Source: an uncultured delta proteobacterium (GTDB taxonomy: Bacteria; Myxococcota_A; Polyangia; Polyangiales; Polyangiaceae). Taken from it: a DNA stretch of 47,199 bases. Below the pieces are notes generated by a model. That model had not been told where the DNA came from and did not search any database. It was given only the letters and a program-made list of their open reading frames with translations. Position numbers and translations under genes: made by a program. Below, piece by piece: positions 24,304 through 32,849 of this stretch (position 1 is the stretch's first letter; each line of letters starts with the position of its first letter). The DNA lies in assembly GCA_903892415.1 (NCBI GenBank), contig CAITIQ010000422.1, positions 1 through 47,199 of the forward strand. The letters run 5' to 3'.

Positions 24304-24870
24304 CTAGGGTTGCGCTGCAAAGGCGAGCAACGCGCGCACAATGGCGATCACCGTGCGGTCGTCTTCGCCAGGTGCGTCGATGCCACCGGAGACGGCGTTC
24401 ACCACCTCGTTCTCGATCTCCAGCGAACCGCCCATATCGATCATATAAGCGATCGCTTGGCGTACCTCCGCGGTGAGGAACGCCCGCGTGCGCTCTGGCG
24501 TATTGGTCGAGATGTAGACGAGCTTGTCGAAGTCGGCGTCGCCTGTCTGGAGCTCTTTCTTGAAGACCTTGACCAGACTGTCGCCCCAGCTCTCCTTGCG
24601 GAAGCTCGCTTCGAGGCGCGGTGAGATCGGAAGGCGAAGCTGATAGCGCGTGACCTCCTGATTCGACATCGCGCCAGCCGCAACCGAGCCTGCTGCCTGG
24701 AGCACCTTCTGCGCCGGGACGCCCATCGACGCGAGCGTCTGCGAGCTCCGCGTCTCCGCCGGCTGCCCACCCAACGGGAGCGTCACCCCGCCGACGCTAA
24801 GTTGCCCATCCGACGAGCCGATCGATAAGCCGCCCACACTCACGGCCCACTCGGTTTTCTTCTCGGTCAC
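24304..24870 (-). CDS. unknown 188-residue protein
   Basis: The start is decided by the ribosome-binding site: AAGGAG lies about 8 nt before the GTG at 24870. The frame is open to 24927, but that part lacks such a site. The first 40 residues are a small beta-rich piece (EWAVSVGGLSIG, GQLSVGGVTLPLGG). After an Ala/Gly-rich helix, the segment TRYQLRLPISPRLEASFRKE, GDADFDKLVYISTNTPER and QAIAYMIDMGGSLEIENEVV looks like a folded domain, and it ends in VIAIVRALLAFAAQP. No signal peptide or clear membrane helix is seen. No family is recognised. It is probably cotranscribed with the SRPBCC gene. Confidence 0.7.
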   Translation of the reverse strand: MTEKKTEWAVSVGGLSIGSSDGQLSVGGVTLPLGGQPAETRSSQTLASMGVPAQKVLQAAGSVAAGAMSNQEVTRYQLRLPISPRLEASFRKESWGDSLVKVFKKELQTGDADFDKLVYISTNTPERTRAFLTAEVRQAIAYMIDMGGSLEIENEVVNAVSGGIDAPGEDDRTVIAIVRALLAFAAQP

Positions 24871-25156
24871 GCTGGCGCTCCTTGTAAAAAGTGGGCCGAG
24901 TCTCGCCTGAATGAGTTGGGCTCGCAACAGTGAGGGCTCGTGGACGGCTTGTCGGCCTGTTCTCCCACATTCGCTGGTAGCGACGCCGTAACCGTCTATT
25001 CACAGAGTGAAGCCAGCCGTTCACACACCGCCTGCGGAACGCGCGAAAGGCGAGCCAATTGCGGTGTTTTTACGATGTTCGCTCCAGTGAACCGGCCACC
25101 ACGGCGAACTCGGTTCGCGGCACGACCAGTGCAAACGATGCTGCATGGAGGACACG
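24871..25156. other. 286-nt divergent intergenic region
   Basis: It separates the unknown minus-strand gene from the plus-strand Cys-rich protein and so should carry both promoters. GGAGGA at about 25146-25151 serves the downstream ATG. I see no convincing -35/-10 pair, RNA gene or repeat in it, and no frame here looks coding. Confidence 0.4.
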
Positions 25157-25825
25157 ATGAGAAAGCTTATTGCGGTGGCGGGTCTCGTGGGTATGGCGGC
25201 AGTGTCGATGGGCAACAATGGTTGCAGCACCGAGTATGTGCCGGGGGATGGTTCGTCTGCCGAATGGGAGACCGGGCCGGTGCCGACGGCTGCAGCGGAG
25301 CCACAAGCCATGAGCTGTGAGTGGCTCGACGGCGACAACTGTTGGAAACGCTTCGTGGCGCGTGCCGAGAGCTGCAAAGGGCTTGTCGAAACGGGCGGCC
25401 GGTTCAACGAAGACCGCGATGCGTGCAGCTATTCCTCCAACGGCTTTCTCGAGTTCGGCGGACCGCTGAGCACGCCGTCCAAAGAGAGCGTGCTTTTTCC
25501 AGCTGTGGATTGGCGCGTGGTCGACGACGAGGGCACCGCTTGCATGACCGGAAAAATCCTCGGCGTCGGCAAGACCCTGATCGACATCGACGGGGAGGTC
25601 GTTGTGTTCGAGAACAAGACCCTCACCGAGTACGAAATCACCTGCGCCGACGGCACGACCTACTCCAACGCGCATGAGGACACCTGCGCCGACTTCGGCG
25701 TGCGTTGGCTCGCCCACGACGCCCCCGGCGTGCTGCTCGCCTGCGACGGCGCCCAGGAGAGCTGCGAACTTTCGCTATGGGGCGGCGCGGACGGCGAGGA
25801 GACGATCACCACCTGCGCGTTCTAG
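25157..25825 (+). CDS. exported Cys-rich protein of unknown function
   Basis: A 222-residue protein whose start (ATG 25157) follows GGAGGA by 5 nt. A short signal peptide (KLIAVAGLVGMAAVSMG) is followed by NNGCS, an imperfect lipobox, so it is either a lipoprotein or a soluble periplasmic protein. The mature part has about eleven further Cys, many in pairs around 55-100 and near the end (ACDGAQESC), which suggests a disulfide-bonded extracellular domain. One strand-rich part (KILGVGKTLIDIDGEVVVFE) looks like a barrel. No family is recognised. The kinase gene follows after 54 nt on the same strand and might be cotranscribed. Confidence 0.75.
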   Translation: MRKLIAVAGLVGMAAVSMGNNGCSTEYVPGDGSSAEWETGPVPTAAAEPQAMSCEWLDGDNCWKRFVARAESCKGLVETGGRFNEDRDACSYSSNGFLEFGGPLSTPSKESVLFPAVDWRVVDDEGTACMTGKILGVGKTLIDIDGEVVVFENKTLTEYEITCADGTTYSNAHEDTCADFGVRWLAHDAPGVLLACDGAQESCELSLWGGADGEETITTCAF

Positions 25826-25879
25826 GTTCCGTCCGTCTTCGGTCTCGCTAGGCCCAGCGGCGAGCGCTACGCTGCGCGC

Positions 25880-28800
25880 ATGTCTGCCGAGACCCTTCAC
25901 GACGCGGTCCTGAAGTTGAGCTCCTTTCTCGAGAGCGGGGAAGATCGCTATGAGCCGCTGCTCTCATGGTTGCGCGGAGCCGAAGCCGCGGAGGAAGAGG
26001 TAGCGCCAGCCGTCAACGTGGCACGAGCCGAGCTGCTCGGTTTTCTCGCGCTGGCGGAGGAAGCGCCCGATTGGTTACTGCCGAGCGCGCGCATCACGCT
26101 GCTGGCTGCGCAGGCTGATTCGGGCCGGCACGACGTGCTCTTTTCGGTGCTGCTGGGGGCGCTCAAGTCGCATGCACCTGCGCACGAAATCGAGGCCACG
26201 GCGCGCGCTCGCATCATCAACGGCCCCTTGGTGGACGCGCTCTCTTGCTTGCCTTTCTTGGGCGGCGGAGAGGCGCTCTTGCTGCATGAAAACCGCGAAG
26301 CGGTGGCGCGGCTCGAGATCCTGATTTGGGAAGCCGGTGCGAGCGCTCGCGAGGTGCCTTCGCTCGGGGCGTGGCTGTGGGCCAGCAGTGAGACCTTCCA
26401 GGTGATGGTGGAAGCGCCTGCACACAGTACGCTGCTCGGGCGCGTGCTGGCCGCGCGCACGTTGGAGGTCAGCGCTTCGGGCATGCCGCCGCACGCCGAT
26501 CCGGTGCTGGTGGGCAAGACGCTGCAGATCCTACAGCCGCTGTTGCTCCATCCCGAGCCGCTGGTGTGGGTGCATGCAGCGCGCGCTTTGGGCCGGCTCA
26601 CTGGCCCGCTGATGCAGCTCGAAGGCACGCTGCTCGACTGGGTGCTCGGCGATACGAAGATTCTCCGGCAGCGCGCGACCACGGCCTTCGCATCCCTCCC
26701 GGCCGATCGCTTGAGCTTTCTCGCTAGCCAATTGATCTCGCTGGTGGACGCGCCCGATGAAGATGGCTGGGTGCTCGCGGCTGTCGCAGCTGCAACGCCG
26801 TACCTCTACTTTGAAAAGAAAAATGTGTGGGACCGCCTGCATACACGCATCGTCCGCGGGGATGGTGGCGCTGTTTCGGCGCGTGCGCTGGCGCGCGGTC
26901 TCGCGACCTTGTGGCGCCGCGGTCATCGCGAGCCAGAGGTCGAGGCGGCGCTGCGTGGTCTGCGTGATCGCGCGCGCGCGGTGAGGCCCACCTCGCTCGA
27001 GGAGCTGCGGCGCTGGATCGAGGTGATCGCGGTCACCGACCCGATCGACGGCGCCGAGCGCGACCCACTCGATCTCGAACTTGGGCTCGAGAACCTGATG
27101 CGCTTGGCGGCCCAATACGACGATCACGAGGCCGACGCGCGCGCGGCTCGCTTCGCCAGCGCGCTGCACGCCAATCTGAAAGAGGCCTCGCGCATCGCGC
27201 TTTCGGATGGTCGCTTGCGAGTGCGCGCCGGGGCGATCAACGCGCTCGAGGGTTGTGCGCGCGCCTTCGCATTGCGCTTGTGGGGCCCGCTCTTGGCCAC
27301 CTCACCACAGGAAGAACGGCTTGAGGAGCCGGACCTTTTGCCGACCTGGAAGTTGATGGTCGAGATGCCGGCCAACATCCTTGATCGCGTGGCGGAGAAG
27401 CGTGCACGTGGTGAGGCCGATCCGCAGGTGGACGACGCGCTCGAGGTGTTGGCTTTGCGTCTCGGCGGTTACGCGCTCGACTCTTGCGGCACCGACGGTG
27501 ATCGCGGTTCAACCGCCAACGACACCTGTCTGTGGTTGCGCAAAGTGGAGGGCCTGGTGGGCGGCTCGCGTGAATTGCCGGCGCCGCTCAAATCAGCGCT
27601 CAGCTCGCTGTTTTGGCGCTTGGTGGACACCACGCGCGGCACCGCCCTGGGCGAGGTAGACGACGTGCGTTGGCTCGGCCCGTTTGCGGCTTGGTGGGCG
27701 CTGGTGATCGATCGGCCGGCGGTGCTGTTGCAGCTGGCCACCGCGCTGCCGCTGATCGCCGACGGCGCGCTGGCACTTTGTTGCGATAAGGCCCAAACGC
27801 TGCGCTCGGTGGTCTCTTCGGGAGGCGGTGACGGTGAATGGGCCGCGGATGCGCTCGGTGCGCTCAAGGTGCTGAACGCCGATGGCACCGAACTCGCGCA
27901 TGCTCTTTCGAGCTTGGCGCAGGCGCTGGTGGAGATGAAGTCGGCGTCGGGGCGTTCGCAAGATCTGGAGTCGCGCGCGCTCAAGTTGGTGCTCGCCGGC
28001 AGTCGCTTGCACGGCGCCCTGGCCGATCCAATGCGGGCGCTGCACGAGGCCAGCGAGCAAACGGCGGAAGACTCGCTCGAACGCAGCTCCACCGAGAACG
28101 CGCCGCGTGTCGCGACCTTGGTGGTGCGAGCGATCCGCGCGCGCGAGCTGTCGATGCTCGACGTTTGGTTGGCCTCGCTCGGTCCGGTCACGGCGCCGCT
28201 GCTCGAGAGTTCGCTGCGCGCGGCGATCGGGCGCACACCGCCGCCACCGCCCACCAAGAAGAAAGAGCCCAAGGTGATCGAGGGCTACGAGCTGGTCAAG
28301 CCGTTGGGGGAGGGTGGTATCGGCAGCGTTTGGCTGGTGCGCAAGCCCGGCGCGGATCGTCTGTTCGTGCTCAAGATACCCAAGGCGGAGGCGCTGGCTT
28401 CGGCCAATGACGTGGAGCGTGAGGGAATCCTGGCCTCCTTCGTCGAAGAGGCCAAAGCGCTGGCTGGGCTCTATCACCCCAACGTCGCCAACATCATCGA
28501 CCGCGGCGTTTCCTCGGACGTGCCCTTCTTGGTGCTCGAGTATTTGATCGGCGCGGATCTCAAGCAGTACTCCTTCGCCAAGAAGATGACCCTGTTCGAG
28601 GTGCGTCAGGTGGTGCTCGATTCATGCGCGGGTCTCGCGGCCTTGCACAACGCTGGCCTCGTGCATCGCGACATCAAGCCGGCCAACATCTGGCTGCGCC
28701 TACCGCTCGCCGGCGGCGAGCAGTTCGACCCGAAGAAGCACCGCGATCCGGCGCAAGTGCCGCCGCTCTCCACCGTGGTGATCGACTTCGGTATGGTGCG

Positions 28801-29149
28801 CGCAACGCGCGTCGCCGCCGAGGTGGGTGGCAAATTCGTGGCCGGTACAGCGGGCTACATCGCACCGGAGCAAGTGCTCGATCCGGTGGAACTCGACGTA
28901 CGCGCCGACGTGTACGCCCTCGCCGGCACGGTCTACAACGTGACCACCGGCCGCGCGCTCTTCGACGACATCGAGAACTCGCGCGACCGCATCATCGCGC
29001 ACATGCGCCGTGATCCTTTTGAGGACGCTACGCGACTCGCCGGTTACCCCGCCGGCATCGCGCGCTTGCTCAAAGTCGCCACCAGCCTCTCCCCCACAGA
29101 CCGTCCGAGCCCGATGGAGTTCGCACGCGAGTTCTCCGCCGCTCTTTGA
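25880..29149 (+). CDS. large protein: long helical N-terminal region and C-terminal Ser/Thr kinase
   Basis: A 1089-residue protein. Residues 1-790 are almost all helical, with HEAT-like stretches (EPLVWVHAARALGRLTGP, LRVRAGAINALEGCARAFAL). The kinase domain starts at about 799 (EGYELVKPLGEGGIGSVWLV) and has the ATP-binding Lys in LFVLKIPKAEA, HRDIKPAN near 929, IDFG near 969, and GTAGYIAPEQ. All catalytic residues are present, so it should be active. The kinase is at the C-terminus, the reverse of most bacterial Hanks kinases, and no membrane helix or signal is visible, so it is cytoplasmic. I infer that the solenoid part senses or recruits substrates. Confidence 0.9.
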   Translation: MSAETLHDAVLKLSSFLESGEDRYEPLLSWLRGAEAAEEEVAPAVNVARAELLGFLALAEEAPDWLLPSARITLLAAQADSGRHDVLFSVLLGALKSHAPAHEIEATARARIINGPLVDALSCLPFLGGGEALLLHENREAVARLEILIWEAGASAREVPSLGAWLWASSETFQVMVEAPAHSTLLGRVLAARTLEVSASGMPPHADPVLVGKTLQILQPLLLHPEPLVWVHAARALGRLTGPLMQLEGTLLDWVLGDTKILRQRATTAFASLPADRLSFLASQLISLVDAPDEDGWVLAAVAAATPYLYFEKKNVWDRLHTRIVRGDGGAVSARALARGLATLWRRGHREPEVEAALRGLRDRARAVRPTSLEELRRWIEVIAVTDPIDGAERDPLDLELGLENLMRLAAQYDDHEADARAARFASALHANLKEASRIALSDGRLRVRAGAINALEGCARAFALRLWGPLLATSPQEERLEEPDLLPTWKLMVEMPANILDRVAEKRARGEADPQVDDALEVLALRLGGYALDSCGTDGDRGSTANDTCLWLRKVEGLVGGSRELPAPLKSALSSLFWRLVDTTRGTALGEVDDVRWLGPFAAWWALVIDRPAVLLQLATALPLIADGALALCCDKAQTLRSVVSSGGGDGEWAADALGALKVLNADGTELAHALSSLAQALVEMKSASGRSQDLESRALKLVLAGSRLHGALADPMRALHEASEQTAEDSLERSSTENAPRVATLVVRAIRARELSMLDVWLASLGPVTAPLLESSLRAAIGRTPPPPPTKKKEPKVIEGYELVKPLGEGGIGSVWLVRKPGADRLFVLKIPKAEALASANDVEREGILASFVEEAKALAGLYHPNVANIIDRGVSSDVPFLVLEYLIGADLKQYSFAKKMTLFEVRQVVLDSCAGLAALHNAGLVHRDIKPANIWLRLPLAGGEQFDPKKHRDPAQVPPLSTVVIDFGMVRATRVAAEVGGKFVAGTAGYIAPEQVLDPVELDVRADVYALAGTVYNVTTGRALFDDIENSRDRIIAHMRRDPFEDATRLAGYPAGIARLLKVATSLSPTDRPSPMEFAREFSAAL

Positions 29150-29200
29150 GCCAGGGCGTGGCGATCTTGCAGACATCGAGCGACTTCGAGACCTCGACCG

Positions 29201-29389
29201 ATGAAAGTCGACCTCTCTCGCGAAGCGCTCCACGCCAGATTGCGGTACGCAAGCGAGATCTCGGACTTGCGCGCGGAACGGCGGCTCGACTCGAAGCTCG
29301 ACATGTCGCCCGCGGGAATCGAGCGCAGGCTGCGCGAGGTCTCCGAGCTGCTCCAGCTATGCGATTCGCTGCGCCAGTACGGACGTTAA
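29201..29389 (+). CDS. small helical protein (62 residues)
   Basis: This small frame starts at ATG 29201, 51 nt after the kinase stop. The sequence is charged and helical with heptad-like spacing of Leu (LSREALHARLRYASEISDLR, then IERRLREVSELLQLCDSLRQ), so a short coiled coil or helical hairpin is likely. The amino-acid mix is more protein-like than that of the alternative frames. No family is recognised. It may be cotranscribed with the kinase. Confidence 0.55.
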   Translation: MKVDLSREALHARLRYASEISDLRAERRLDSKLDMSPAGIERRLREVSELLQLCDSLRQYGR

Positions 29390-29494
29390 GCACCAGGCGC
29401 GCACCCGAGCAACGGTGCGTTCTCCCAGGGCGAACTGGCGCGCTCGCTCGTGCGTGCACATACTCGGCGCCTCTATCACCCAGGAGTCTCATTC

Positions 29495-30565
29495 ATGTTG
29501 TTCGATTCGTTTACGCTCGGCGGCCTCAAACTAAGCAATCGCATGGTGATGGCGCCGATGACCCGCTCGCGCTGTGTGGAGAACAACGCTCCCAACGCGC
29601 TGGTGGCCGAGCACTACGCACAGCGGGCGAGCGCCGGGCTGATCGTGACCGAGGGCACCTCCCCCTCGCCGAACGGGGTGGGTTATGCACGTATCCCCGG
29701 GCTCTATTCTCCCGAGCAGGTCGCTGGTTGGAAGTTGGTGGCGGACGCCGTGCACGCCAAGGGCGGGAAGATCTTCGCCCAGCTGATGCACACCGGTCGC
29801 GTCAGTCACGTGCTCAATATGCCGGCCGGCGCTGAGGTCGTAGGTCCCACGGATGTCGCTTGCCCCGGCGACATGTACACCGACGCAAAGGGTCCGCAGC
29901 CGCATTCGGCTCCGCGAGCGATGAACGAGGCCGACATCGCGAAGGCCGTGGAAGAGTTCGCCACGGCGTCCAAGAACGCCATCGCAGCCGGGCTCGACGG
30001 CGTGGAGCTTCACGGCGCCAACGGCTACTTGATCGAGCAGTTCCTCAACGCCAACGTCAACACCCGCGCAGACGGTTATGGCGGCTCCGCTGAGGGGCGC
30101 AACCGCTTTGCGATCGAGGTCGCCAAGGCTTGTGTAGCGGCCGTCGGTAAGGAGAAGATCGGCATTCGGCTTTCGCCCCACGGCGCCTTCAACGCGACCG
30201 GGCCCTTCGCCGGCGTGGACGAGCAATACGTCGCTTTGGCCGCAGAGCTGGGCAAGCTCGGCCTCGCGTACATCCACATCGTCGATCATTCGTCGATGGG
30301 TGCGCCGCCCGTCTCGCACGAGCTCAAGCAGAACATCCGCAAGGTTTTCGGCGGTACGTACATCCTCTCCGGCGGGTTCGACAAGGCGCGCGCCGAGGCC
30401 GAGCTCAGCGCAGGGGACGGGGATCTTGTGGCCTTTGCACGGTCCTTCTTGGCCAACCCGGATTTGGTCGAGCGGTTCCGCAAGGACGCGGCGCTGACCG
30501 CTCCTGACCCGAGCACCTTCTACACCCCCGGGCCGAAGGGCTACACCGACTACCCCACGCTATAA
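29495..30565 (+). CDS. Old Yellow Enzyme family alkene reductase
   Basis: A 356-residue flavoenzyme starting at ATG 29495. It shows the FMN-binding TIM-barrel signatures: LGGLKLSNRMVMAPMTRSR, the segment LIVTEGTSPSPNGVGYARIP, IFAQLMHTGRVSH, GVELHGANGYLIEQFLN (with the His/Asn pair that binds the substrate), and the end strand DLVAFARSFLANPDLVERF. Members reduce activated C=C bonds of enones, maleimides or nitro compounds with NAD(P)H. The length is normal for the NemA/XenB type. A strong intrinsic terminator follows 39 nt after the stop, so the transcript ends here. Confidence 0.93.
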   Translation: MLFDSFTLGGLKLSNRMVMAPMTRSRCVENNAPNALVAEHYAQRASAGLIVTEGTSPSPNGVGYARIPGLYSPEQVAGWKLVADAVHAKGGKIFAQLMHTGRVSHVLNMPAGAEVVGPTDVACPGDMYTDAKGPQPHSAPRAMNEADIAKAVEEFATASKNAIAAGLDGVELHGANGYLIEQFLNANVNTRADGYGGSAEGRNRFAIEVAKACVAAVGKEKIGIRLSPHGAFNATGPFAGVDEQYVALAAELGKLGLAYIHIVDHSSMGAPPVSHELKQNIRKVFGGTYILSGGFDKARAEAELSAGDGDLVAFARSFLANPDLVERFRKDAALTAPDPSTFYTPGPKGYTDYPTL

Positions 30566-30604
30566 CCGTTCACGGGGCGCCTCGTCCGCCCTACAAAAGC
30601 AGCT

Positions 30605-30642
30605 CGGCCCGTAACTCCTGCTCGGAGTTGCGGGCCGTTTGT
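30605..30642 (+). terminator. intrinsic terminator after the Old Yellow Enzyme gene
   Basis: CGGCCCGTAACTCC (30605-30618) pairs with GGAGTTGCGGGCCG (30624-30637), 14 bp with one G-U and a 5-nt loop, followed directly by TTTGTATT. This is the clearest rho-independent terminator in the window. Confidence 0.85.
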
Positions 30643-30646
30643 ATTG

Positions 30647-30688
30647 CCTGCGTGGCTAGCCCTGCGTGGCCAGCCCTGCGTGGGCTCG
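30647..30688 (+). repeat. three tandem copies of a 14-nt unit
   Basis: CCTGCGTGGCTAGC (30647-30660), CCTGCGTGGCCAGC (30661-30674) and a diverged CCTGCGTGGGCTCG (30675-30688) stand in tandem between the terminator and the stop of the convergent propeller gene. They lie outside any coding frame. Confidence 0.8.
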
Positions 30689-30696
30689 TTCGAGGC

Positions 30697-32739
30697 TTAC
30701 TTCGCCTCGAGCTCCTTCAGCGCCGAGTTGCCTGCGTTGTCGAAGGCGCGCACGCCGATCAACCGCGAACCGGCCGGGACAATCGCCGAGACATCAGCGT
30801 CGAAGGACTCCGAGGCGCTGTCGAAGATGCCGTCCTTCGGGTTGATGGGACGCCAATCATCGGTGCCAGCGAGGGCCAGCTCGATGCGGGCGATCGGACC
30901 AAGGCCGTCGGTTACGTCGCCGGTGAGACGCCGACCGTTGATGGCCAGCGCGCCGAACAAGGGCGGTGTGTTGTCGACCACGATCACGCCGGACTCGGCC
31001 GCGTGCTTGGTGATTTTGTCGGGGGCGTTGACCAGCTCGTCGGTGGCCTCGACGCGCATGCGGTAAAGCCCTTCGGGCAGCGTGCTGGTGTCCCATTCGT
31101 AGTCGGTGCGGGTGAAGATCTCGGCCGGCTTGAGCGCGTCGCGCCAGGTGGTCTGCGCATCGAGACGGTAGAAGATGCGGTAACGAAGCTCGTCGCGGTC
31201 CGGGTTCTCAACGTCCCAACGCACCGAGACGCTGGGCGACGACTTCGACACTTTGCCGCCCGACGATTGCAGGCCCGTCTGAAGACGGCCAGAGCGTTGT
31301 GCACGGCCATCCGCCGAGATCGACTTGATCAGCGCTCGCACGTTGTCGGTTACGAAGTGGAAGCGCACCTCGCTGAACGAAGCGTTCGGGTCCTTGCCGA
31401 AGCGGGCGCGCATTTGCACGTAGCGGCCACGCGTCGTGCCGGGCTTGCCGGAGGTGGTGAGCGCCTTCGTCCAGCTGGTCCAGTTTGCGTCGGGCTCTTG
31501 CGTGTTGCCGGAGCGGGTCTCCACCTCGGTGCCTTGACCGCGGAAGCTCAGCTGACCGAACTCTGCGGGCAGCCCGGCGTCGAGCACTTTGCTGGTCCAA
31601 ATCGAATCCGGGCCGCCTTCGCCTTTGATCTCGCGCACGACGATCGGGTCGGAGGAGACCAGCAGGCGCTTTTTGCCGGACAGGAAGATGCTCTGGATTT
31701 GGCGCTCTTCAGCGTCGGCGACGATGCGCTCGAGGTGGTCATCGTTGACGGTGAGCACGCGACCCTCGGCGCCGGTTCCGACGTAGGGGGTGCCGTCCTC
31801 GGTGAGGATGAGCGCGGTGAAGTGGGCCGAGCGCGACTCCATCATCGTCTCGGCGGTGCCGTTCTTGAAGCGCATCAACGTGCCTTCGCCGGGACGGCTC
31901 GGTCGCGCCGAGGAGGGACCGGCCATGCCCATGCCGCCGCGCCCGGGCAGGCTGAAGCTGCCGCCGTACTTGTTGGCCGTAGCCCACAGCGTGCCGTCCT
32001 TGTGCTGCGCGATGTTGGAGACGTCTTCAGCGTCGAAGTCGTTGATCACGACGGCGCGCCCGGGAGCGTCGATGCGGTAGAGCAAGGCCTTGCCGGCGGT
32101 GCCGCAATAAACCTTGCCGTCGCTACCGACCGCGATGCTCACGACGTGCGCGTCATCCGCGTCGAAGTGGACCTGGGCTTTGCCCTGCTCGTCGATGCGG
32201 AGGACCTTGCCCTCCGGCCCAGTGGCCGCGTAGACCGACTTGCTCTTGTCGTCGTAGGCCATCGCCCAGATGTACTCGACGCCCTCGACCGCTGCGCCGA
32301 ACTCCTTGAGCTTCTCCGCCTTGGAGGCCTGGCCCTTGGGCAGCCGATAGAGTTTGCCCGCCGGGATCGACCCCGCGATCACGTCCCCGTTCCAGGCCTG
32401 CACCAAGGAGGTGATCGCCATCTGCTCGGTGGTTCCGGCGATCTCCACCTGCGAACCATTTACGCGGATCAGCTTCCCCTCGTTGCCGGTGCCGATCAGC
32501 ACCGAGCCGTCGGGCATCACCAGGCTTTGCCACGCGCTCTGCGCTTCATTCACGGGGGTTTGGCCGAGGGCCCAGCCAGCTCGAACGATGCCTTTGGAGT
32601 CGATGGTGACGCCGGTGAGGTCGCCACCAGCGAGGTCATCCATCACCGAAAGATCAAAGGAGCGCGTACCAACGGCTCCGGCGGTGGTGGCGACGAGACC
32701 CAACGTGAGTGCAGTCAGGAGGGAAGGTAGTTTCTTCAT
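30697..32739 (-). CDS. exported beta-propeller protein with Fn3-like C-terminus
   Basis: A 680-residue secreted protein with a Sec signal (LLTALTLGLVATTAGA). Residues 60-400 hold repeated four-strand blades of the NHL/SMP-30 type (SLVMPDGSVLIGTGNEGKLI, AWNGDVIAGSIPAGKLYRL, SKSVYAATGPEGKVLRID, GSDGKVYCGTAGKALLYRID, TEDGTPYVGTGAEGRVLTV). The region near 500-590 resembles a fibronectin type III module (SVSVRWDVENPDRDELRYRI, LPEGLYRMRVEATDE), and the end resembles a bacterial Ig-like domain. It is located in the periplasm or outside. The S55 gene lies 110 nt upstream on the same strand, and the pair may form one operon. Function unknown; ligand binding or surface recognition is plausible. Confidence 0.88.
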   Translation of the reverse strand: MKKLPSLLTALTLGLVATTAGAVGTRSFDLSVMDDLAGGDLTGVTIDSKGIVRAGWALGQTPVNEAQSAWQSLVMPDGSVLIGTGNEGKLIRVNGSQVEIAGTTEQMAITSLVQAWNGDVIAGSIPAGKLYRLPKGQASKAEKLKEFGAAVEGVEYIWAMAYDDKSKSVYAATGPEGKVLRIDEQGKAQVHFDADDAHVVSIAVGSDGKVYCGTAGKALLYRIDAPGRAVVINDFDAEDVSNIAQHKDGTLWATANKYGGSFSLPGRGGMGMAGPSSARPSRPGEGTLMRFKNGTAETMMESRSAHFTALILTEDGTPYVGTGAEGRVLTVNDDHLERIVADAEERQIQSIFLSGKKRLLVSSDPIVVREIKGEGGPDSIWTSKVLDAGLPAEFGQLSFRGQGTEVETRSGNTQEPDANWTSWTKALTTSGKPGTTRGRYVQMRARFGKDPNASFSEVRFHFVTDNVRALIKSISADGRAQRSGRLQTGLQSSGGKVSKSSPSVSVRWDVENPDRDELRYRIFYRLDAQTTWRDALKPAEIFTRTDYEWDTSTLPEGLYRMRVEATDELVNAPDKITKHAAESGVIVVDNTPPLFGALAINGRRLTGDVTDGLGPIARIELALAGTDDWRPINPKDGIFDSASESFDADVSAIVPAGSRLIGVRAFDNAGNSALKELEAK

Positions 32740-32849
32740 GGCTATACGCGGTTTTTGCTTTGGACAGGGATGCGGTCGGAGAAAGAAAACTCACGCGAGC
32801 ATGCGCCCTTCACGAGACGAGACTCGCGAAAGGCGGCCTGCATCGCGAA

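Noticed and set aside
30628..32730. 700-codon open frame on the plus strand
   Set aside because: It is the exact antisense of the propeller gene and is rich in His, Arg and Gly without any fold pattern.
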